DNA from: Polytrichum commune
Taxonomy: Eukaryota; Streptophyta; Polytrichopsida; Polytrichales; Polytrichaceae
Direction of reading: 5' to 3'
Assembly (NCBI GenBank): GCA_950295325.1
Contig: OX485806.1
Location: 48,543,169 to 48,607,168 of the forward strand
DNA length: 64,000 nucleotides
This document shows, in pieces, positions 58,041 to 64,000 of this stretch (its first letter is position 1; each line of letters begins with the position of its first letter). The notes beneath the pieces were generated by a model. It saw only the letters and a list, made by a program, of their open reading frames with translations, was not told the origin of the DNA and made no database searches. The position numbers and the translations under genes were made by a program.

Positions 58041-58762
58041 ATGAAGCTTGAGGATTTCAAGGACCTCATTTCGGTTGACGACTACAAGATGTGCAAGGCT
58101 AAGATGGAGAAGAGTCCTACTTGGTATCCCCTCACATTGGATGTCTTCGTCAAGTTCTTGTACAAGGTAATATTTCTCCTGCCTCTAGTTTTTTCTTTTC
58201 TCATGTTTTGTGTATTAATCCTTACACACATTTCTGTTTGTTTGAGAGAGATCTCCAATTCAGAGGATATTGCTGCACGGTTATACCGTGAGGCCACTCC
58301 CGAAGCTCTTAGATCTGCTACTGGGATTTGGGATGCTATGACAAAAGCCCAGGATAGATTGATCAAAAGTATTTGATCTCGGAGCTTTGAGAAGTTCATC
58401 TCCGTCGCCCACAAGGACAACGGCGATGACTTCTTCCAAGAGGTACTCCCTGCACCTCTTCAATTTTTGTTTGCTTGCACCTTCGTTTTTTTCTACTTGT
58501 GCTTTATGTATATTCCCTTACATTACACTATTCATTTTTTTAGATTGACCGTCATTTCTCCACCTTCGTCGTCCCGGATATGACTATTGAAAAACTGCAA
58601 AAGGTGGCAACTACACATGTGGATGTTCCCTTTAAGGCTAGATGGCTTCGGTGGTGGAATTCCCCCGCCGAGGTCAAAACCAAAAACAAGTTCCCGTCTT
58701 CTCTTCCTCTTCGCGAAAAAACCCTAGATGATTGGCTTCACAAAGCTTCTTTTTGGGCACAG
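58041..58762 (+). pseudogene. Unrecognised spliced gene, three exons, one in-frame UGA
   Basis: Exons 58041-58166 ('MKLEDFKDLISVDDYK' ... 'VKFLYK', donor GTAATA), 58251-58442 ('ISNSEDIAARLYREATPE', 'TGIWDAMTKAQDRL', TGA at 58374, donor GTACTC) and 58544-58762 ('IDRHFSTFVVPDMTIEKL', 'FKARWLRWWNSPAEVK', 'TLDDWLHKASFWAQ', donor GTGCTC). All join in phase 0, and removing the introns keeps the frame open apart from the one stop. It is preceded by the conserved leader. The charged, tryptophan-rich helices suggest a compact alpha-helical protein. No family is recognised. The next exon is lost: a satellite-like scrap and Mutator-like unit B follow. Confidence 0.5.
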
Positions 58763-58834
58763 GTGCTCCCATACCTTATACTTTTTGGATTGTGATGTTG
58801 GGTTGTGATGTTGAAATAGTTTGGTGTGCTCTAG

Positions 58835-58900
58835 AGGATGACCCTCTCGGATCCGAGAGGGTCTTTTGTTGAGGGCATGAGGACCAGATTTTGACCATAT
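58835..58900 (+). repeat. Single diverged monomer piece of the 149-bp satellite
   Basis: A perfect palindrome (arms ACCCTCTCGG and CCGAGAGGGT, centre AT, 58841-58862) is followed by 'cttttgttgagggcatgagg' and 'accagattttgac', the same order as the 18.5-20.3 kb satellite. It sits between the unknown gene and Mutator-like unit B. Confidence 0.8.
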
Positions 58901-58954
58901 TTCTAACTTTATATTTTTCTCATCTTAGTTTTCTGTTGTGATTTCATGACCATA

Positions 58955-60854
58955 TCCTGTTGTGATTTCCAATCGGAGGATAAGGATGCCTAAGTTCTTT
59001 TCTGGCGGAACCTCAACCACGTCATGGTCCGGCACGGTATCCCACATCCAAACTTCATAGGCTTCATGGCAGACAGTGCCCAAGCCAATTGGAACGTTGT
59101 GCGCATTGTGTATGGTTCAGGAGATCTTAAAGTTCCAATGGAGGGCCGTGAGCGCACTTGTTATTTTCACCGGAAACAATCGCTCGAGAAACATACGAAA
59201 TCGTATATAAAGCATAAATTACAAGACCAACATAGACACCTTTGCCTTCAATATCGGAATGCGTCATCTATGGAAGAGGCGGAGACTAGGTACCTAGCTA
59301 TCAAGGCTTGGTGGGCGTCATCGAATTGTACATCTGAGGACGGTCTCAAGCACCTCTAGCTCTGGCTTGCTTTTTGGCACTTCCACTACCTTCAATGGGG
59401 TGGTTTCATGGAACTGGTACATCTCCCTTATGATTCATTATTTTTTTTTCCCTAATTCAATTTCCTCTCTTTGTACTCCCTCTAATATTTTATTTCTCCA
59501 ATCAGGAAAAGGTATTGACCCAAGACCAGTTGGTTGAGATGCCGTCGTGCAATCTTGCGGAGTCCGTCCACAACAAGTGGCTTCAAGCATCCGGCAACAA
59601 GGGTGGAGATCTATACGTAGCTACGGTGGACGACTACATTCGCACCTTCTTACAAGTTGTTGCATACTACCAATTCCTTAAAGGTGGAATTGGCGGTGAT
59701 GGTCCAAGCAAAGAAAAATTGAAGCTCAAGAGAGCCCAACGTCGAGCTCAACATACTGGCAACCCCACAGTGTTGTAGAAGGTCTTGCTTGACATGCCCG
59801 GTGGGGAAGAATTTTGCACTTGCGATCCACACCTTGAGGGCGCCGAGGTGTTTGGATCGCAGAAGCGAAGACCGGACACTCCAATTGGTGATGATGGCGA
59901 GATCCATCGCCCCGATACCGTCAACTTCTCTCGCCGTCGCCCCGCTAAGCGAGTCACTCCATCTCAACCAATACCACTACCTACTATCATTGAGGAGTCT
60001 TCCCCGTCTGTATAAGAGGTTCAAGTGCCTTCACCTGCAGGACTTGGTTTTCATCGTGTCACCGCCGTGCAAGAAACCAAAGTAGATGTCTCTTTTTGGC
60101 ATATTGCCCGCATACCCCATACCTCTGGGAGTCTTCTTGGGCTAATCATGCGGGCACGAAGAAGAAGTGCACCGCAAGAATCGTCACCAATAATAAGAGC
60201 ATCCCTGCGCCAACCTACACCGGTATGTGGCATCATTACAAACTCCAAGCGGAGAAGCGCATGGACTTCGTCTTTTGCCCAGACGACATCGAGCGTTGTG
60301 TAAAGGGCCTTCGTCGGAAATGGGTCATGCCGTTCTCTGCTAATGATCAGAAACCTCCTATTCCCCCAATCTGGCCCGTCAAGATTGGTACCAATCTCAT
60401 CCGTTTTGAGATATTCGCGCTTGAGAACGCATGTTTTCAACTCCCACCAAAGGAGCGCATCACACCAATTCGACTCTTCACCAACTCCGCTCCCCCACTA
60501 GATATGTCTGGAATCCGTATTCCAAAACATCCAGACTTCATCCCTTTGACAAGATTGTCCAAGGTTGTTCGGTGATCTAGCAGCGCACCTTCGGCAAAAC
60601 AAAGGCAGATGATTGCCTCTGATAAAGCTATGCATGGTATTGTTATGAAGTTAACTATGATCCCTCAACCATGATTTGGTTGCATTATCACTCTGCAGTC
60701 CAATTTAGAACCGCAACCCCCCATCTACCAAGTGACAGTGAGTTCTCTTCCAGAGTGCAATTGCGCATGCTTTTTGGATATGATTTCCAAGTTCGGCCGC
60801 AATGAAGTCCAATTCATCCTCAAAGGGGGTCTTTTGACACAATCTACTTCCTAG
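58955..60854 (+). pseudogene. Mutator-like transposase B, 5'-truncated
   Basis: Homologous to unit A from its residue block 'CDFQSED' onward. It retains the second acidic site ('FMADSAQANWNVVRIV'), which unit A has lost, and the CxxH motif ('CYFHRKQSLEKH'). A GT-AG intron (about 59417-59506) is followed by 'MPSCNLAESVHNKWLQASG' and 'GDLYVATVDDYIRTFLQ'. TAG at about 59357 falls at the same codon as one in unit A. TAG at about 59776, a frameshift near 60130, TGA at about 60572 and TGA in 'IPQP*FGC' break the rest. The SWIM finger has lost its second half: after 'ECNCACFLDMISKFGRN' the text jumps to 'EVQFILKGGLLTQSTS'. The N-terminal half and first exons are absent. Confidence 0.75.
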
Positions 60855-61063
60855 AATTCATCTCAGCCTACCAATACATTGTGTCCTACTAAATGTGCCA
60901 ATTGTGGACATCATGTGAACTCATAATTGTTTGCTATAATAAATATAATCCAATGGATTATTTTTATTCCATTCAAGATGTTTTATTACAATACGCAATT
61001 GTCTCAAGTGACTCTCCCACTGTTGAACACTACATGTTCAATTTAACATGCCTACTATGTCTA

Positions 61064-61583
61064 TCAACTATACTTCCGTGTTTTCAACCTCCTACATGCT
61101 TCGGACTTCTTTTCGTCGTCCCTTCTTGATGGAGGTGGACCCGGTCGAAGCAAATCAACGTACGAAACCGTTTTATCCCTCATCCGTTCCTTCAATGGAC
61201 GACGATGCGGTGATAAGTGTCTCATCTTCTCGCGAAACAACAGAGACCTCGATGATTCGCCTACCACTTTGATCCCCTGCTCCGTGTCTACATTCAAATC
61301 AGACGCATCATTTGCCTCACTATTCATGCACATCCGCTCGCCTTTTATCATTTTTTGAATATCGTTTCTGCTCCTCCTGCATCCTCCACCTCCATGCTTG
61401 TGTGGACTGCGAAAATGAAGTGAGCTCGTAGTCATCACTATGTTGATTTCCAGCACCTATGTCATGTTCCGATGATGGATTAAAGGGAACATGGGGATCT
61501 CCTAGACTTCTAATCTCCTTCTCCCATCCTAGGCCAGCAAACATGTCTCTCTCCTCTCCCATTGTGTGCATATGTCTCTGCAT
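61064..61583 (-). pseudogene. Convergent accessory ORF of unit B, frameshifted
   Basis: Two overlapping minus-strand frames (61583-61320 and 61456-61064) together align with the intact ORF after unit A: 'GEERDMFAGLGWEKEIRSLG', 'HVPFNPSSEHDIGAG', 'FSQSTQAWRWRMQEEQKRY', then 'EKMRHLSPHRRPLKERM' and 'VSYVDLLRPGPPPSRR'. One frameshift lies near 61330-61370. The conserved peptides despite scattered base changes suggest past selection. Confidence 0.6.
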
Positions 61584-62120
61584 TCGTATTGGATACGAGT
61601 ATAACTTATGTCCTCATTTATATACAGCTGAAGATAATATCTTCGACCACAAATAATAATTGTTAGAGTCCAAGCTCTAGAGTTGACTCACACATAGGAC
61701 AAAGACAAAAGTGATGGAATAAAAACGAAGCAAGTTGATCGTCCTTTCTATTTTGATTCACTCATTCTTCAATTATACCAACCTCGATAAAATTATTTTC
61801 ATTCGTTTTTTCTTGGTTCATCATTGGTTTTATCATATACTTATCTGTTTTATCTTAATTTTCTATCATTTTAGCACTTCCCGATTTCCAAATGTAATGA
61901 GACCATTTCAAATTCAAGGCCTTTTGATTTATTTTTGGACCTATATATTCCACAGAAATAGGTCATAATTTTTTACTATTTTAGGAGAATCTGGAATATT
62001 CTGAGCATATTCTAGTCTCTTTTAAAATAATTTTACATTTGGTCTAGGAAGTTTACTAAATTTAATTCCTCTCCGCTCTCCGCTCTCCACATCTCCACTC
62101 CCCGCTCTACGCTCACATAG
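61584..62120. promoter_or_regulatory. Second copy of the conserved spacer and leader
   Basis: Collinear with 57483-58004, including 'TTCCACAGAAATAGGTCATA' and 'CCCGCTCTACGCTCACATAG'. After the leader the sequence no longer matches the 58041 gene, so what the leader drove here is lost or different. Confidence 0.55.
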
Positions 62121-62960
62121 AAGTGTCGTCCATTGTTGTCGTTGTTTGGCGTCTTACAGAAGTGCAGGCCCCTGTTTGCTCCGACTCTTGGAGGTCCTCT
62201 GCGATTTCAGTGATTCCAGGACTCCTCTGTCTTTTCTTCCTCTGTCAAAGTCAACACAAAGCACTTCCATACCACACATTAGTGTATGCAACTGCAGATA
62301 AGTGTCTAACCACATGGTGAACTCTGCATATGCAAATGTGATTAGATTGCAGGGACATGGATGGATAGAATTGCGTCTAGGCACAAAGTTCAAGAATATC
62401 GTCCAAGAACTTTGAAGCCAATGATTAGTATTGCTTGCTGAATGATCCACAGAACAAAAGTTTTTGGAGGGAAATTTTTTTTGAGCATATGTTGCAATCC
62501 CTGATTTTTTTTAGTGTGTTACGCACTGAAATCACAATGTGCTTGCAACAAAATATGGGTTAAGAAGAAGATTAAAAATGTTTTGTACATCAAACACCGG
62601 CCAATCTCAAAGTACTCACATTAAACCTGCATAGACCAGCATGTCCACAATTCCAAAATACATCATTCACAAGTTCCTGCCTAGATAGACTCCCTTCAAG
62701 CCTCACAATTTAGTCCTTAATCTTGCACAAAACCTCAAACTTTACCTCAAAAGCTGCTTATTTTAAAAAGTGCCTTGTATTAACTAACTGTGCACTGTTA
62801 ATGGATTTTCGCACTCCTTCCTTGCTCCATTAACTAGTTCGCCGCTAGTCACGTCCAAGCCTTGCATAAACACCTCCCAAGCTAGTTCATCATCCCTAGA
62901 CATCTCCTTTGACGCACAATCCCCTACAACTTCCGTTTAAGGCTTGAAAACATGCCCTGG
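62121..62960. other. Non-coding stretch
   Basis: No supported gene, repeat array or RNA gene. Chance open frames only. Confidence 0.4.
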
Positions 62961-62970
62961 ACACTACCTA

Positions 62971-63250
62971 CCAGCTCACGTTTTTGGCCCGATCAGCCAA
63001 CTTACTAAGGTCGTTTCCACAATATAAGCTTGGATCTGCCATCTCTAACCTCCTACCAACCTACAATATCGTTTTCGGGCCATTCTAACCACTTTCATAT
63101 TTTTGACCAGCTCACGTTTTTAGTCAGATCCGGCCACTTCTGGAGATGGTTTTCACAAACCAAGTCCGGATCTGACCTCTCTAACCTGCTACCGACTTAT
63201 GGTACATTTTTAGGTCATTCTAACTACTTGCTCTGGACGTCCTCCCATAA
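62971..63250. repeat. Diverged direct repeat of about 139 bp, two copies
   Basis: 'gctcacgtttttggcccgat' (62971) and 'gctcacgtttttagtcagat' (63110) each begin a unit with later shared words 'tggatctg'/'cggatctg', 'ctctctaacct', 'ctaccaac'/'ctaccgac' and 'cattctaac'. Probably an old transposon or LTR remnant. Confidence 0.6.
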
Positions 63251-64000
63251 GTGTCACGTCCGTGCATACCCACCTTTTCTACTTTCGAATGCATTCCTTG
63301 GTACTACCTCACAAGTTGTCCGACGCACATTTTCGATAACACATTCAATCCCTTTGTCTTGTCAACACTAAGACTATGTTAGCTCCAAGACGGGTAGAAC
63401 ACCAACAATGAATCTACTCTTCAAATCCCTCCTTCAACACTTTATTGCTTGTTTTTCCAGGACTGTGGTTCTGTTCGGACTGCAATACACTTCCAGATTG
63501 CCACCCGTCCAGATCTAAAAACTCACAAACATACATATCTTCTCTAAGGGTCTAAGTCCTCTCCGCATATGTGTACTAAGAGAGCCAAAAGGCTCTAGGA
63601 CCATCCTTATATACTTCAAAACAACTATCATTAGGTGGATCAACTTGGTAGGTTGCCATCCTGTCAAAACACTGCAACTAGTTGTCCTGACGCGTTCCTG
63701 CCCTCTGTCCAGTTCATGACCAGCTGGCACACTGGGGTCATAAAAAACAATCAACTAATAAAAGACTCCCAATGCCATTTTAATAACTTTGGACCTACAA
63801 GTCATTTTCTGATTACCTAAGTTACTAATCCCAAACACTTACTACTACTGAATAGACCATTCAGTAGTAAAATACTAAAAACCAACTAGTGGACGTTCTA
63901 ACAATTTTGCATCAAGGGCAAATTTGACGTCAACTAGTAAACTAGCATTTTTTGCCTTTTTGACAATTTGTGACCAATTAGTCAATTTTTGACAACTTAA
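63251..64000. other. Non-coding end of the window with a hairpin
   Basis: An inverted repeat with 11-bp arms (TACTACTGAAT, loop agacc, ATTCAGTAGTA) lies at 63844-63870. No coding signal is seen. Confidence 0.5.

Overview
The window is land-plant nuclear DNA made almost entirely of transposable elements, their decayed genes and the tandem repeats around them. It contains plant-type CACTA (En/Spm) transposase domains, a Ty3 chromovirus primed by initiator tRNA-Met, spliced Mutator-like genes with GT-AG introns, and nested insertions with clean target-site duplications (TSDs). I see no undisturbed host gene, no tRNA or rRNA gene, and nothing bacterial. The species cannot be fixed from sequence alone. 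From memory of the families, the Mutator-like and methyltransferase-like genes recall non-flowering land plants, but that is a weak inference.

Layout. 1-13.1 kb: exons of a broken minus-strand gene, probably a CACTA accessory gene. It is split by a 5.36 kb non-autonomous CACTA element (573-5931, TSD CAG) and by a gag-like element (about 7.83-11.47 kb). 13.5-18.5 kb: a decayed CACTA element encoding a TNP2-type transposase. 18.5-20.3 kb: a 149-bp satellite. 20.6-34.4 kb, minus strand: exons of an FCP1-like phosphatase, an unknown protein and a DNA-methyltransferase-like protein, with three further tandem repeats between or inside them. One intron of the methyltransferase gene holds a young 7.4 kb chromovirus (26720-34119, equal-length LTRs that look identical, TSD ATGGA).

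34.5-51.7 kb: a 125-bp satellite in three blocks. Between the first two lie gag-like ORFs, a 0.6 kb MITE and an integrase fragment of another Ty3 lineage. The last two blocks were one array, split by a degraded chromovirus (44029-50350) that itself took two solo LTRs in opposite orientations (TSDs AAACC and ACTAG). 51.7-62.1 kb: two related Mutator-like transposase genes (A and B), each followed by a convergent minus-strand ORF and a conserved promoter-like spacer, with an unrecognised spliced gene between them. 62.1-64 kb: no coding signal, one diverged direct repeat and a hairpin.

Two threads join separate parts. A palindrome with arms ACCCTCTCGG and CCGAGAGGGT recurs in at least three otherwise different tandem repeats and near element genes. 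A conserved leader sequence precedes both the FCP1-like gene and the Mutator-like units, so the phosphatase, and possibly the methyltransferase, may be cargo of one large element family. Almost every transposon gene here has in-frame stops or frameshifts; the chromovirus is nearest to intact, with one apparent frameshift.
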